Assembly: GCA_031555145.1 (NCBI GenBank)
Contig: JAVBUR010000073.1
Location: 1 to 60,105 of the forward strand
DNA from: JAJDIA01 sp031555145
Lineage (GTDB): Bacteria; Bacteroidota; Bacteroidia; Bacteroidales; Tannerellaceae
Direction of reading: 5' to 3'
DNA length: 60,105 nt
The position numbers were made by a program, and so were the translations under genes. Shown piece after piece: positions 1-8,783 of the stretch. Below the pieces are notes generated by a model that saw only the letters and a list, made by a program, of their open reading frames with translations, had not been told where the DNA came from and did no database searches. Every line of letters begins with the position of its first letter. Position 1 is the first letter of the stretch.

Positions 1-214
1 TGGAGGCAGGGTGGACTTTTTCGAGACTGAGTCCACCGCAATTTTCAGGGATACAGCCAATTGGAGTTTGGAGGATAAAAAAGGGAAAGTAGTATTAGGA
101 GGGGATAAGAGCCATTTGTTGACAAATGATACCTTGCCGGAACTTCACATTTTTCAAGAAAACGCGGCGGCTTTTAAGGTGAAGATCGAAATCCACCGGG
201 TTTTGACATTGATC
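1..214 (+). repeat. Dispersed repeat, copy A
   Basis: Positions 1-122 match the reverse complement of 32345-32466 at about 98 percent by eye, and the likeness fades out near position 153. A second match is the stretch at 192-214, which is identical to 32967-32989. Near the left end is a perfect 8-bp hairpin, GGTGGACT (10-17) with AGTCCACC (30-37). An open frame of 87 codons runs through the copy, but the third copy does not keep it open, so I treat this as a repeat and not as a gene. The left end may lie outside the window. Confidence 0.75.
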
Positions 215-275
215 TGTTATTCTTCACAAAACGAAAAGCCACAAACATCACATAATCAGCCGAATAAATCCTAAT

Positions 276-321
276 TCGTGGGCCCGAACGGGTGAAAAAA
301 AAGTCCCACGATTTGACCCGT
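276..321. other. Overlapping short palindromes
   Basis: TCGTGGG (276-282) pairs with CCCACGA (305-311). ACGGGT (288-293) pairs with ACCCGT (316-321). CCC and GGG (283-292) could form a small inner hairpin. The pairings overlap, so only one can form at a time. Nothing else is recognised between repeat copy A and the tRNA-Asp terminator. Function unknown. Confidence 0.35.
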
Positions 322-360
322 AAAAAAGGCTCAAATGCGCGAGATTTTGCTTTTTGGAGG

Positions 361-397
361 GAAAAAGAAAAACCCTGAAAACGTCTAATTTTCAGGG
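361..397 (-). terminator. Terminator after tRNA-Asp
   Basis: On the minus strand a perfect 9-bp stem (CCCTGAAAA with TTTTCAGGG, 7-nt loop) is followed by a run of T, which appears as A-rich sequence at 361-372 on the plus strand. It lies 26 nt downstream of the tRNA-Asp gene, so it very likely ends that transcript. Confidence 0.85.
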
Positions 398-422
398 CTT
401 CACAGCTATTTGCTTCGTATTT

Positions 423-499
423 TGGCGGTATGGACGGGACTCGAACCCGCGACCCCCTGCGTGACAGGCAGGTATTCTAACCAACTGAACTACCACACC
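423..499 (-). tRNA. tRNA-Asp (GTC)
   Basis: The minus strand folds as a full cloverleaf. The acceptor GGTGTGG pairs with CCATACC through one G-U pair. The anticodon stem CCTGC/GCAGG encloses the loop CTGTCAC, giving anticodon GTC. The T-loop GTTCGAGT is standard. The discriminator is G and the CCA end is encoded (423-425). A TATCTTTG -7 box lies upstream and a terminator follows. Confidence 0.97.
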
Positions 500-534
500 A
501 TTTTATTTGGTTGCTATTCCTTCGAATTGCTCTG

Positions 535-542
535 CAAAGATA
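535..542 (-). promoter_or_regulatory. Promoter -7 box for tRNA-Asp
   Basis: The minus strand reads TATCTTTG, an exact match to the Bacteroidales -7 consensus TAnnTTTG, about 35 nt upstream of the tRNA 5' end. No clear -33 element was picked out. Confidence 0.6.
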
Positions 543-606
543 GGTGGTTTATTTGATCTTGCAATACATTGGCGTAAAAAAAATGAGGGCAAGCGATAAT
601 TTTCTC

Positions 607-614
607 TACATTTG
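607..614 (+). promoter_or_regulatory. Promoter -7 box for the aminotransferase gene
   Basis: TACATTTG matches TAnnTTTG and lies 20 nt before the ATG at 635. This gives a short leader typical of the order. Confidence 0.6.
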
Positions 615-634
615 CGCAACGTAAAAAAAGAGAC

Positions 635-1948
635 ATGAAGAATACTCCTGTAGATTATCAGAAAGCGAAGCAAGTAATAGACAGCTATGGGCTGCCCGAC
701 TTCGGTAAAGCAACCATCCGCGAAGTAGTCGCTATTTCTGGACAACTGGAAGCTGAAACAAAAACAGAGTTTATCCATATGGAAATGGGTGTACCCGGAT
801 TACCGGCAGCACAGGTGGGACTGGAAGCAGAAATCAACGCACTTCGTAATGGCGTAGCGTCCATTTATCCGAATATCAATGGTATCCCGGAAGTGAAGAG
901 TGAGGCCGCCCGTTTTATCAAAGCATTTATTAATGTAGACATCAGTCCCGAATGTTGCGTGCCGGTAACGGGTTCGATGCAGGGAACATTTGCCTCCTTC
1001 CTTACCACCAGTCAGTGTGATCCGGCAAAGGCTACGATCTTGTTTATCGATCCCGGTTTCCCGGTTCAGAAACAACAGATATTGGTGATGGGTGGCAAGT
1101 ATGCCTCTTTCGACGTTTATGCCTATCGGGGTGAGAAGTTGCACGCCAAGTTAGAAGAATACCTGGCGAAAGGGAATATCTCGGCCTTGGTATATTCCAA
1201 CCCCAATAACCCGGGATGGTTCTGCTTGACAGACGACGAACTGAAAACAATCGGCCAACTAGCCACTAAATACGATGTGATTGTGATCGAAGACCTCGCC
1301 TATTTCGCTATGGACTTCCGTAAAGACCTCGGCATCCCGTTCCAAGCACCTTACCAACCAAGCGTAGCTCATTATACTGATCACTATATCCTGCAGATAT
1401 CCGGTTCGAAAGCCTTCAGCTATGCCGGACAACGCATTGGAGTGACAGCCATATCCGATAAACTATACCACCGTACTTATCCGGGGCTTACCCAACGCTA
1501 CGGCGGTGGAACTTTCGGATCGGTGTATATCCACCGTGTATTGTATGCCATGTCATCCGGCACCAGCCACTCGGCACAATATGCACTGGCCGCCATGTTC
1601 AAAGCGGCAGCCGATGGCACGTTCGACTTTATCTCCGATGTAAAAGAATATGGACGGCGCGCCGAACGGATGAAAAAGATCTTCACCCAGTATGGATTCA
1701 CAATCGTGTATAACCAAGACCTCGACGAGCCGATAGCCGACGGTTTCTACTTCACCATCGCCTATCCCGGCATGACCGGCGGCCAACTAATGGAGGAACT
1801 TATCTATTATGGTATAAGCGCCATCTCCTTGAGCACGACTGGTAGCGATCAGGAAGGCCTTCGTGCCTGTACATCGTTTATCAAACCGCATCAATATGAC
1901 TTGCTGGAAGAACGGCTGAAACTATTCAAAGCAAACCATCCGCTCTAA
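635..1948 (+). CDS. PLP-dependent aminotransferase, class I/II
   Basis: A 437-residue fold-type I aminotransferase that moves an amino group between an amino acid and a 2-oxo acid in the cytoplasm. The substrate cannot be told from sequence. Visible marks are YSNPNNPGW (about 187-195, the cofactor-side Asn loop), VIEDLAYF (217-224, the Asp that contacts the pyridine nitrogen), the PLP lysine K259 in SGSKAFSYAGQRIG, and an Arg in GLRACTSF near the C-terminus that would bind the substrate carboxylate. The length fits the family. The ATG at 635 follows a good -7 box. The gene stands alone, followed by a hairpin and then yqgE. Confidence 0.9.
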   Translation: MKNTPVDYQKAKQVIDSYGLPDFGKATIREVVAISGQLEAETKTEFIHMEMGVPGLPAAQVGLEAEINALRNGVASIYPNINGIPEVKSEAARFIKAFINVDISPECCVPVTGSMQGTFASFLTTSQCDPAKATILFIDPGFPVQKQQILVMGGKYASFDVYAYRGEKLHAKLEEYLAKGNISALVYSNPNNPGWFCLTDDELKTIGQLATKYDVIVIEDLAYFAMDFRKDLGIPFQAPYQPSVAHYTDHYILQISGSKAFSYAGQRIGVTAISDKLYHRTYPGLTQRYGGGTFGSVYIHRVLYAMSSGTSHSAQYALAAMFKAAADGTFDFISDVKEYGRRAERMKKIFTQYGFTIVYNQDLDEPIADGFYFTIAYPGMTGGQLMEELIYYGISAISLSTTGSDQEGLRACTSFIKPHQYDLLEERLKLFKANHPL

Positions 1949-1966
1949 TACCCCATCCACATAACG

Positions 1967-2017
1967 GAAAAGCCCGGTTTTTGTTAGTATTTATTAACAG
2001 AAAAAGCTAGGCTTTTC
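1967..2017 (+). terminator. Probable terminator after the aminotransferase gene
   Basis: An imperfect long hairpin: GAAAAGCC pairs with GGCTTTTC at the base, and TTTTTGTTA with TAACAGAAA near the loop, with mismatches between. A short T-rich tail follows. It ends just before the yqgE leader. Confidence 0.55.
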
Positions 2018-2079
2018 ATTTGATATTATACGTAAAAGCCATATATTGTCGGTGCATTAGATCACCATTGAACCCTAAA

Positions 2080-2679
2080 ATGATGGCTACTTACAACAAC
2101 ATCTTCAAAATTACGCATAATAATGTGCTCCCCAACCAGGGTAGCATTCTTATATCCGAACCGTTTTTGCAGGACATGTATTTTCAGCGGGCTGTTGTTT
2201 TACTGGTGGAACATACAGTCAATGGCTCGATGGGTTTCGTATTGAATAAGAAAACCGACCTGATTGTCAATTCGTTCTTCGCTGAACTGGAGGGATTGCC
2301 TGAGATTCCTATTTACCTTGGAGGACCGGTCAGCGCTAACCGCCTGTTCTTCATCCATTCATTGGGTGATACGATTATACCGGGCTCTGTTCCAATCAAC
2401 GACGAGTTGTATTTCGACGGTGATTTTGAGGCTTTCAAGCAGTATATCCTCAGCGGTCAGCCGGTAGAAGGAAAGATAAAATTTTTTCTGGGATATTCCG
2501 GTTGGACGAAGGGGCAACTGAAAGAAGAAATCAACGGTAATTCGTGGGTGGTCAGTTGTGCCCCCAACGACAGTATGATTGATGCCGAAGATGACGGTTT
2601 CTGGAAAAAGTCACTCAGCCAGTTGGGCAATAAGTATAAGACGTGGAGTAATTATCCCAAAGAACCACATCTGAACTAA
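2080..2679 (+). CDS. yqgE: YqgE/AlgH family protein
   Basis: About 199 residues of the YqgE/AlgH (DUF179) family, a widespread cytoplasmic protein whose biochemical role is not settled. Family marks seen are the N-terminal VLPNQGSILISEPFLQD, the GSMGFVLNKK strand-turn (an NH-GS-MG-xV-NK type motif), the central YLGGPV, and a late FFLGYSGWTKGQLKEEI with WVVS. The frame is open further upstream to 2020, but those 20 residues look unlike the family. I chose the ATG at 2080; the ATG at 2083 is equally possible. Its leader lies directly after the preceding hairpin. Confidence 0.88.
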   Translation: MMATYNNIFKITHNNVLPNQGSILISEPFLQDMYFQRAVVLLVEHTVNGSMGFVLNKKTDLIVNSFFAELEGLPEIPIYLGGPVSANRLFFIHSLGDTIIPGSVPINDELYFDGDFEAFKQYILSGQPVEGKIKFFLGYSGWTKGQLKEEINGNSWVVSCAPNDSMIDAEDDGFWKKSLSQLGNKYKTWSNYPKEPHLN

Positions 2680-2735
2680 TACCCTGCTGACACATATATT
2701 ATTATCCATCTGTTTTATTAATCAACTAATCTATT

Positions 2736-4220
2736 ATGTTGAAGCAACAATTATGCACTATTCTTTTGGCAGGTCTGGCCAGCACCGGATATGCCCAGTA
2801 TGAAGCGGAAGCTTGGGTAACACAACCCGACCGTTCCACCTTGTTTGAAAAACAAGCCAAGAAGATCACGTTCTCCACTCAGCAAGCCCGAAGGGGCGGC
2901 ACCACAATCGTGATCGACGAACAGCACACAATGCAGTCAGTCGATGGATTCGGTTTCGCCCTCACCGGAGGAAGCGCCGAATTGATGATGCTGATGACGC
3001 CCGCCGCCCGTTCAGCCCTTATCCAGGACTTGTTCTCAACGAAAGACAATCACATCGGTGTGAGCTACATCCGCCTAACGGTCGGTGCCTCTGACCTGAA
3101 CAGTTTTGTCTTCTCTTATAACGATTTGAAGCCGGGAGAGAAAGACATCGATCTGAAGAAGTTCGACCTTGGGCAGGACAAAAAAGACGTGATCCCCGTT
3201 ATGAAAGAAATCCTCGCCATCAACCCCTCCATCAAGATTATGGCCTCTCCCTGGTCGGCTCCCGTCTGGATGAAGACCAACGACAAAGTAAAAGCCGGTG
3301 CGCTTAATCCGGAATACTATGATGTATATGCCCGTTACCTGGTCAAATACATCCAGGCAATGAAGCAGGAGGGCATCACCATCGACGCCCTCACCATCCA
3401 AAACGAGCCCATCAATGCCAACAATACCCCCAGCATGCGGATGAATGCCCAGGAACAGGGCGAATTTATCAAGAAGCACCTCGGCCCGCAACTACAGAAG
3501 GCTGGACTCCAAACAAAGATCGTGTTGTTCGACCACAACCTCGATCGACCCGATTACCCGTTAACCATCCTGAGCGATCCCGAAGCGGCCAAATACGTAG
3601 ACGGCTCCGGTTTCCACCACTATGGTGGTGACATGAGTGCTATGACGGTAGTCCATAACGCCTTCCCCCATAAGCATCTCTATTTTACCGAACAAATGGT
3701 AACCGAACGTCCCGGTAGTCCCAATATCTCCATTGCGGCCCAAGTAAAACGGATGATTATCGACGTCACTCGTAACTGGAGTCGCAACGTGATCCTGTGG
3801 AACTTCGCCGCCGACCCGCTCAACGACCCGCATACCGACGACGGTGGTTGCCCCATGTGCCAGGGTGCCATCACCATCGATCAGGATGCGACAACAAAGA
3901 ACCTGGCATACTACGTCATCGCCCATGCTTCCAAGTTCATCCGCCCCGGTTCCGTACGTGTTGCTTCTACCAACCCGGGGGATATGTCGGTAGCCATCAC
4001 CACAGACGAAGAACGTCGTGAAGTAGCCCGTATCGCCACCGTCACCAACTACGACGTGTTGCCGAATGTGGCCTACCGTACACCCGATGGTCAGACTGTC
4101 CTCGTCGTAGCCAATACCACGTGGAATGCACAGGGCTTTAACATCCAGTTCCGTGGACAAACGGCTTCCATCCGCCTGGCTCCGGGTGCCGTAGGAACAT
4201 ATGTTTGGAAAAATGATTAG
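2736..4220 (+). CDS. Secreted GH30 family glycoside hydrolase
   Basis: A 494-residue exported retaining glycosidase of family GH30, which includes beta-glucosylceramidases and beta-1,6-glucanases. It has a signal peptide cut near residue 20 (GYA-QYEAE). Motifs include GFGFALTGG (71-79) and SPWSAPVWMK (171-180). The acid/base is E224 in IQNEP and the nucleophile is E319 in LYFTEQ. A small beta-rich domain ends the protein, as usual for GH30. The exact linkage is not readable. No SusC/D pair is next to it. Its last 4 bases overlap the end of the convergent acetyltransferase gene. Confidence 0.88.
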   Translation: MLKQQLCTILLAGLASTGYAQYEAEAWVTQPDRSTLFEKQAKKITFSTQQARRGGTTIVIDEQHTMQSVDGFGFALTGGSAELMMLMTPAARSALIQDLFSTKDNHIGVSYIRLTVGASDLNSFVFSYNDLKPGEKDIDLKKFDLGQDKKDVIPVMKEILAINPSIKIMASPWSAPVWMKTNDKVKAGALNPEYYDVYARYLVKYIQAMKQEGITIDALTIQNEPINANNTPSMRMNAQEQGEFIKKHLGPQLQKAGLQTKIVLFDHNLDRPDYPLTILSDPEAAKYVDGSGFHHYGGDMSAMTVVHNAFPHKHLYFTEQMVTERPGSPNISIAAQVKRMIIDVTRNWSRNVILWNFAADPLNDPHTDDGGCPMCQGAITIDQDATTKNLAYYVIAHASKFIRPGSVRVASTNPGDMSVAITTDEERREVARIATVTNYDVLPNVAYRTPDGQTVLVVANTTWNAQGFNIQFRGQTASIRLAPGAVGTYVWKND

Positions 4221-4744
4221 TGGTTATTGAGTAACTGCATGACAAGTACATCCCGGTAACCGTTTACCGTCATCTGCCAGTCGGCCAGTTTGCCCGTCGT
4301 TGTAAAACCGCAGCGATCAAACAGTGTCCGGCTGGCTTCGTTATTTTCAGGCACATAGACGTATATCTGGTGAAGTTTGAGGAAAGTGAACACATATTCC
4401 GTCAATAAATCCATCGCTTCGGTGGCTATACCATTGCCCTGATAAGCGGGATCGATCAGTACCCCCACTCCTACCCGCCGGTTGTGCGGATCAAAGTCGT
4501 AGAGATCGACTGTTCCGATCGGCATCTCCGTCTCTTTGCGTTCAATAACAAGGCGCAACTGCTTCAGGTCGTACAGGTCGCGGTGCGACTGAGCGATGTA
4601 TTCTTTCAGTACATAGAGCGAATACGGGGTAAGCGTATTACCTACGCCCCACCATTCGGAATTGTTCTCCCACTGGTAGATTGCCGCCAGATCTTCGGGC
4701 TCGAGCGCGCGCAGGCGGATATGTTCGTTTTCAAGTAGCGCCAT
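4217..4744 (-). CDS. GNAT family N-acetyltransferase
   Basis: A 175-residue RimL/SpeG-like acetyltransferase that uses acetyl-CoA to modify an amine. The substrate is unknown. The acetyl-CoA pyrophosphate loop is seen as YQGNGIATEAMDLL, followed by YVYVPENNEASRTLFDRCGF, the usual end of the GNAT fold. The N-terminal IRLRALEPEDL is typical of the RimJ/RimL branch. It is the last gene of a leftward operon, starting 2 nt after the glycosyltransferase stop. It converges on the GH30 gene with a 4-base overlap. Confidence 0.85.
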   Translation of the reverse strand: MALLENEHIRLRALEPEDLAAIYQWENNSEWWGVGNTLTPYSLYVLKEYIAQSHRDLYDLKQLRLVIERKETEMPIGTVDLYDFDPHNRRVGVGVLIDPAYQGNGIATEAMDLLTEYVFTFLKLHQIYVYVPENNEASRTLFDRCGFTTTGKLADWQMTVNGYRDVLVMQLLNNH

Positions 4745-4746
4745 TG

Positions 4747-5922
4747 TTATCTGCCGGGCGAAACAAGCCGGCCGCTTTTAAGGGTAAATACATGATGAGT
4801 ACAATGCTTATCTTCCAGCTTGTCCATAAAGAGAAGCATTTGTTCAAATCGGGCGTCAGGATAACAAAACGCATAGTCGGAAAAATGTTTCATCCGGTTG
4901 CGACGACAGATGGCATCCATCACCCGCTCGGTATCCAGATCCCAAAGGTTGACATATTCCAGATCGGGCATCTGTTTCACACAGGCTGCTTTCACCGCTT
5001 CGAAATGATCCTCTCGACAGAAGATCAGCAGGCGGCGGCGCTTGACAGACTTCGGTTTCTTCGTCTTCGACGAACCAAACAGCGATGCCATACCTGCCTT
5101 CAGGGAGACAGCCATCCGGATCAACCCGGTCATCAACCACCCCGATCGCGGATAATACTTCTTGAAGAAGATCACCATCGCCCCGTAGAAAGCCCGAATA
5201 TAGGAAGGATCTCCATACTTGGTTGATTCCCCCTTATAATGCAGGATACGTTCGGGGATATAATAATTCTTGTAACCGCCTTGTACAATCCGGTACGAAA
5301 GATCGATATCTTCGCCATACATAAAGAACGATTCATCCAGCAAACCCACCTCATCCAATGCCTCATGGCGGACGAGCATAAAGGCACCCGCTAACACGTC
5401 CACCTTATGTTGTTTCTCTTCCGACAAATACGGCAAACTATACCGGGCAAATACTGATGAATACGGGAACACCTTCGACAGCCCAAACAACTTACAAAAC
5501 GACACCCACGGCGATGGGAATGCCCGCTTACTTTCAGCCAGGAAACGCCCGTGACCGTCAATCATCTTCACTCCGACCGCTCCCGCCTTGGGATGCTCGT
5601 CGAGGAAGAAACAAAGCGAACGCAGGCTCTCTTCACCAATCACCGTATCGGGATTCAGCAGCAGGACATATTCGCCCTGGCATTGCCTGATAGCCTGATT
5701 ATTAGCCGTAGCAAATCCGGGATTATGATCATTGGCTATAAATGTGACGTCGGGAAACAACGGACGCAGGTAATCCAGCGAGCCGTCAGTCGAATTATTG
5801 TCTACCACTATCACTTCTGCATCCATTCCGGCGGTAGCCGCCTGAACGGAATAAAGGCAATGTTCAAGGAAATACTTGACATTATAATTGACAATGACAA
5901 CAGAGAGTTTTGTTTCGTACAT
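4747..5922 (-). CDS. Glycosyltransferase family 2 protein
   Basis: A 391-residue cytoplasmic or membrane-attached GT-A glycosyltransferase, of the rhamnosyltransferase-like GT2 type that builds surface polysaccharide. It shows SVVIVNYN at the N-terminus, VVDNNSTDGS for nucleotide-sugar binding, LLNPDT as the metal-binding region and FFMYGEDIDLSYR as the acceptor-side ED motif. An amphipathic hydrophobic stretch follows and the basic tail (KTKKPKSVKRRR) may touch the membrane. About 100 C-terminal residues after this are not recognised. It sits 18 nt downstream of recR. Confidence 0.85.
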   Translation of the reverse strand: MYETKLSVVIVNYNVKYFLEHCLYSVQAATAGMDAEVIVVDNNSTDGSLDYLRPLFPDVTFIANDHNPGFATANNQAIRQCQGEYVLLLNPDTVIGEESLRSLCFFLDEHPKAGAVGVKMIDGHGRFLAESKRAFPSPWVSFCKLFGLSKVFPYSSVFARYSLPYLSEEKQHKVDVLAGAFMLVRHEALDEVGLLDESFFMYGEDIDLSYRIVQGGYKNYYIPERILHYKGESTKYGDPSYIRAFYGAMVIFFKKYYPRSGWLMTGLIRMAVSLKAGMASLFGSSKTKKPKSVKRRRLLIFCREDHFEAVKAACVKQMPDLEYVNLWDLDTERVMDAICRRNRMKHFSDYAFCYPDARFEQMLLFMDKLEDKHCTHHVFTLKSGRLVSPGR

Positions 5923-5940
5923 AGTAAGCGTAATTACCGG

Positions 5941-6564
5941 TTATAGTTTCAATGAATCCGAGAATGGCATCCGGTTCAGGATCGAACGTCCGAGTGTGAT
6001 CTCGTCAGCATATTCAATCTCATCGCCGATGGAAATACCACGGGCAATGACACTGATCTTCACATCCAGTCCCGACAGTTTGCGGTAGATAAAGAAGTTG
6101 GTCGTATCGCCTTCCATCGTGGTGCTCAGCGCTAGGACTACTTCCTTCACTTCGCCCTCCCTCACACGAGCCACCAGGCTGTCGATCTGCAAATCAGACG
6201 GGCCTATACCATCCATCGGCGAGATGATACCGCCCAACACATGATACACGCCCCGGAATTGTCCGGTATTCTCTATCGCCATCACCTCCTTGATATTCTC
6301 TACCACACAAACGATCGACCTGTCGCGCGACGGACTGGCACAGATCGGGCAGATGGTATCATCACAGATATTATGGCACACCTGGCAGTACTTCACATCA
6401 CGGCGCAAAGCCAGCAACGCCGACGCAAAGCCTTCGGTATATTTTGTTTCCCGGCGGAGCATATAAAGAGCTAGCCGAAGTGCTGTCTTCCGCCCTACGC
6501 CTGGCAGCGAAGCCAACTCGTTCACTGCACTTTCCAACAACGCCGATGGATATTTCTGGTTCAT
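5941..6564 (-). CDS. recR: Recombination protein RecR
   Basis: A 207-residue RecR that works with RecO and RecF to load RecA on gapped DNA. It has the N-terminal helix-hairpin-helix (ELASLPGVGRKTALRLALYML), the four-cysteine zinc finger (CQVCHNICDDTICPIC), and the Toprim domain starting IVCVVENIKEVMAIE with YHVLGG and SPMDGI after it. The length is normal. It leads a three-gene operon behind a TATCTTTG -7 box. Confidence 0.96.
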   Translation of the reverse strand: MNQKYPSALLESAVNELASLPGVGRKTALRLALYMLRRETKYTEGFASALLALRRDVKYCQVCHNICDDTICPICASPSRDRSIVCVVENIKEVMAIENTGQFRGVYHVLGGIISPMDGIGPSDLQIDSLVARVREGEVKEVVLALSTTMEGDTTNFFIYRKLSGLDVKISVIARGISIGDEIEYADEITLGRSILNRMPFSDSLKL

Positions 6565-6584
6565 CTATTCCTCGTTCTTTGCGG

Positions 6585-6592
6585 CAAAGATA
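6585..6592 (-). promoter_or_regulatory. Promoter -7 box for the recR operon
   Basis: The minus strand reads TATCTTTG, an exact TAnnTTTG match, 20 nt upstream of the recR ATG. Confidence 0.6.
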
Positions 6593-6635
6593 GGGATTTA
6601 TATGGATATGACGGCGTGGGATCAAGAAGAAGTAC

Positions 6636-8588
6636 CTATAACCGGATACGATAAACGGCGAAGGTGAGTGGTTGAACGGTCACATTCCAAGCCGTACCTT
6701 CCAATTCGACTTCCGACACGATGGGCATCACGCGGTCGGGAGTGGCTAAAGTATTCGTTGCTTCCACATCAGAGACATGCAGGCGTGTAAGCGTTCCCGT
6801 ATGCTTTCCGCCGGGTATCCCGTCGAGAGCCAGTTGTATCCGTTTGTTCTGCAAGCCGGTATTGGCTATTTTAATGATCACTTCGTTCGTAGTTTTGTCA
6901 ATACAAGCGGTGGCATAAAGGTCGCTTTGTCCGGTAACGGGCTTGCCTTCGAACGAGAGAGGCAATACATGTGTACCGGCATTGCATCCGTAAAGTTGCT
7001 GCACGTAGTAGTTTGGGGTACACACCACTGACAGGTTATCAAACCAAATCAAGTCGGGTCGCCACTGCCAGGCATCCACATGGGAAAACAACGGTGCATA
7101 CGTTGCCAACCGCACTACATCCGCATTGCGTTCGAAACCGGTCATAAAGGCGGCCTCACACAAGGCTGTCAGGAAACTGTTTTTCCGGTTAGACGGGTGA
7201 CAGGCATATTCCCCGGCAAACACTTTCGGACCGTTGCGGTCGTACGAATCATAACGAGCGGCGCCGTTCAGGAACCATTCGGGTGAGCGATAGTAGTGCT
7301 CATCCACGAGGTCTACCTGGAGGCGTTTCATCTCCGGCCATAGATAGTCGAAGTCTTCTCCTTCCGAACCGGGACCTGAACCACCGATAATCCGTATATT
7401 GGGATACCTGGCACGAATCTGTTTGATAAACGGTTCGAGCCGCTCGGTATAAAGCACTCCCCATTGCTCGTTACCAACAGCAAGGTACTTGAGGTTAAAA
7501 GGAGCCGGATGACCCATCTCCGCACGAACCTTTCCCCATTTAGACGTAATGGAACCGTTGGCAAACTCAATCAGATCCAGGGCGTCGTCGATAAACGGCT
7601 GAAGCTTATCCACGGAACAGTTTTCATTTGGATCATCGTTCTCATACTGGCAAGATAGGCCGCAGTTCAGTACCGGCAACGGCTCGGCACCAATGTCTTC
7701 GCTCAACAGGAAGTATTCATAGAAGCCAAGACCGTATGACTGATAGTAATCGGAAAACTTCTTATTCTCGAACGTATAGTTCCAACGATTGATATTGGTC
7801 GGACGGTTCTCGACCGGACCGATAGTATTCTTCCACTGATAACGGGTCGCCAGGTTAGTACCTTCCACAATACAGCCACCGGGGAAGCGGAACACGCCCG
7901 GCCGGAGATCTTTCAACGCCTGTGCCAAGTCAATACGCAAGCCGTTCGCACGATTATTGAAAGTCTTTTGCGGGAAGAGGGAGATATGTTCAAGATCTAT
8001 CACACCCTTTGTCTCCATCGTGATCCGAAGACGGGCTTTTGCCTCCGTCGTTCCGGGTGCAAGGACAACGGCATAGCGTGTCCAATTCTTATTGTTCAGA
8101 TCCATTCGCTGTGTCTCGACAATGGTGTTTCGGTCGCTGACCAGTTCGATACGGAGCGTGATCGGGGTATTATTAATGGTACGCGCGTAAAGGGAAAAGT
8201 CGTACTTTTCCCCGGCTTTGACGCCGATACCTTTGAAGCCTTCGTTATCCAGTCCGGTGCCGGTCAGTTCCTTTTCATACGACAAGCGTACATAATGCGG
8301 ATTGCGGTCAAAACAAGGCGACTTGGTCTGGATCGTCACATTTCCGAAAGGTGTCCAACCGACAAACGGGTGATCAAACTCAAACGACCGGTTCTTGATC
8401 AGTTCGGCATACAGCCCGCCGTCAGCTCCGAAGTTGATATCCTCGAAGAAGACGCCATACATATCAGGACTAATCGTCGCACCGGGTTTATTCACATCGA
8501 TCCTGAACGTGTGGACCGGGCTCCAGGGCTGTTGCGCCGTTGCCGTCAACCCCATGCACAAGAGGCATAGGCCAAGGGTGTTTTTCAT
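6636..8588 (-). CDS. Secreted alpha-L-arabinofuranosidase, GH51
   Basis: A 650-residue exported GH51 enzyme that cleaves alpha-L-arabinofuranosyl groups from arabinan, arabinoxylan or arabinogalactan. The signal peptide ends near TATA-QQ. A jelly-roll, CBM4-like module covers about residues 95-210. The catalytic acid/base is E374 in AVGNEQWG and the nucleophile is E460 in VFAGEYACH. The C-terminal beta domain is complete. The frame stays open 36 codons further upstream, but only the ATG at 8588 gives a clean signal peptide (another ATG is at 8600). It is divergent from galM, and its product, arabinose, is the substrate of the ara genes that follow. Confidence 0.93.
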   Translation of the reverse strand: MKNTLGLCLLCMGLTATAQQPWSPVHTFRIDVNKPGATISPDMYGVFFEDINFGADGGLYAELIKNRSFEFDHPFVGWTPFGNVTIQTKSPCFDRNPHYVRLSYEKELTGTGLDNEGFKGIGVKAGEKYDFSLYARTINNTPITLRIELVSDRNTIVETQRMDLNNKNWTRYAVVLAPGTTEAKARLRITMETKGVIDLEHISLFPQKTFNNRANGLRIDLAQALKDLRPGVFRFPGGCIVEGTNLATRYQWKNTIGPVENRPTNINRWNYTFENKKFSDYYQSYGLGFYEYFLLSEDIGAEPLPVLNCGLSCQYENDDPNENCSVDKLQPFIDDALDLIEFANGSITSKWGKVRAEMGHPAPFNLKYLAVGNEQWGVLYTERLEPFIKQIRARYPNIRIIGGSGPGSEGEDFDYLWPEMKRLQVDLVDEHYYRSPEWFLNGAARYDSYDRNGPKVFAGEYACHPSNRKNSFLTALCEAAFMTGFERNADVVRLATYAPLFSHVDAWQWRPDLIWFDNLSVVCTPNYYVQQLYGCNAGTHVLPLSFEGKPVTGQSDLYATACIDKTTNEVIIKIANTGLQNKRIQLALDGIPGGKHTGTLTRLHVSDVEATNTLATPDRVMPIVSEVELEGTAWNVTVQPLTFAVYRIRL

Positions 8589-8745
8589 GTTTCGTATCAT
8601 ATCAATGACTAAAATAATGGTAACGGATGCTAAATTACACTTATTCGCGCGACATACAATGAATAAAAAGAAGATAAAGAAAGGGCAAAAGGGCAAATAC
8701 TGCTATAAAACATAAAATCGTTCACCCGTTAATACGAATAAGAAA

Positions 8746-8757
8746 GTTACTTTTACA
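8746..8757 (+). promoter_or_regulatory. Putative promoter and operator region of the galM operon
   Basis: The stretch contains TACTTTTA (8748-8755), 7 of 8 to the -7 consensus, about 28 nt before the galM ATG. GTTACTTTTACA resembles TGTAATTTTACA upstream of araD (13688-13699). That suggests a common regulator, possibly the encoded AraR-like protein. This is inference from short similarity only. Confidence 0.4.
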
Positions 8758-8783
8758 CGCAATTTAATAGCTAAAAGCATTTC

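Noticed and set aside
11..274. An 87-codon gene at the window start
   Set aside because: The frame lies in a repeat whose other copies do not keep it open, and no known domain was seen. A coding origin of the repeat cannot be fully ruled out.
8589..8696. 36-codon N-terminal extension of the GH51 enzyme
   Set aside because: The extension has no family similarity and would bury the signal peptide that begins at 8588.
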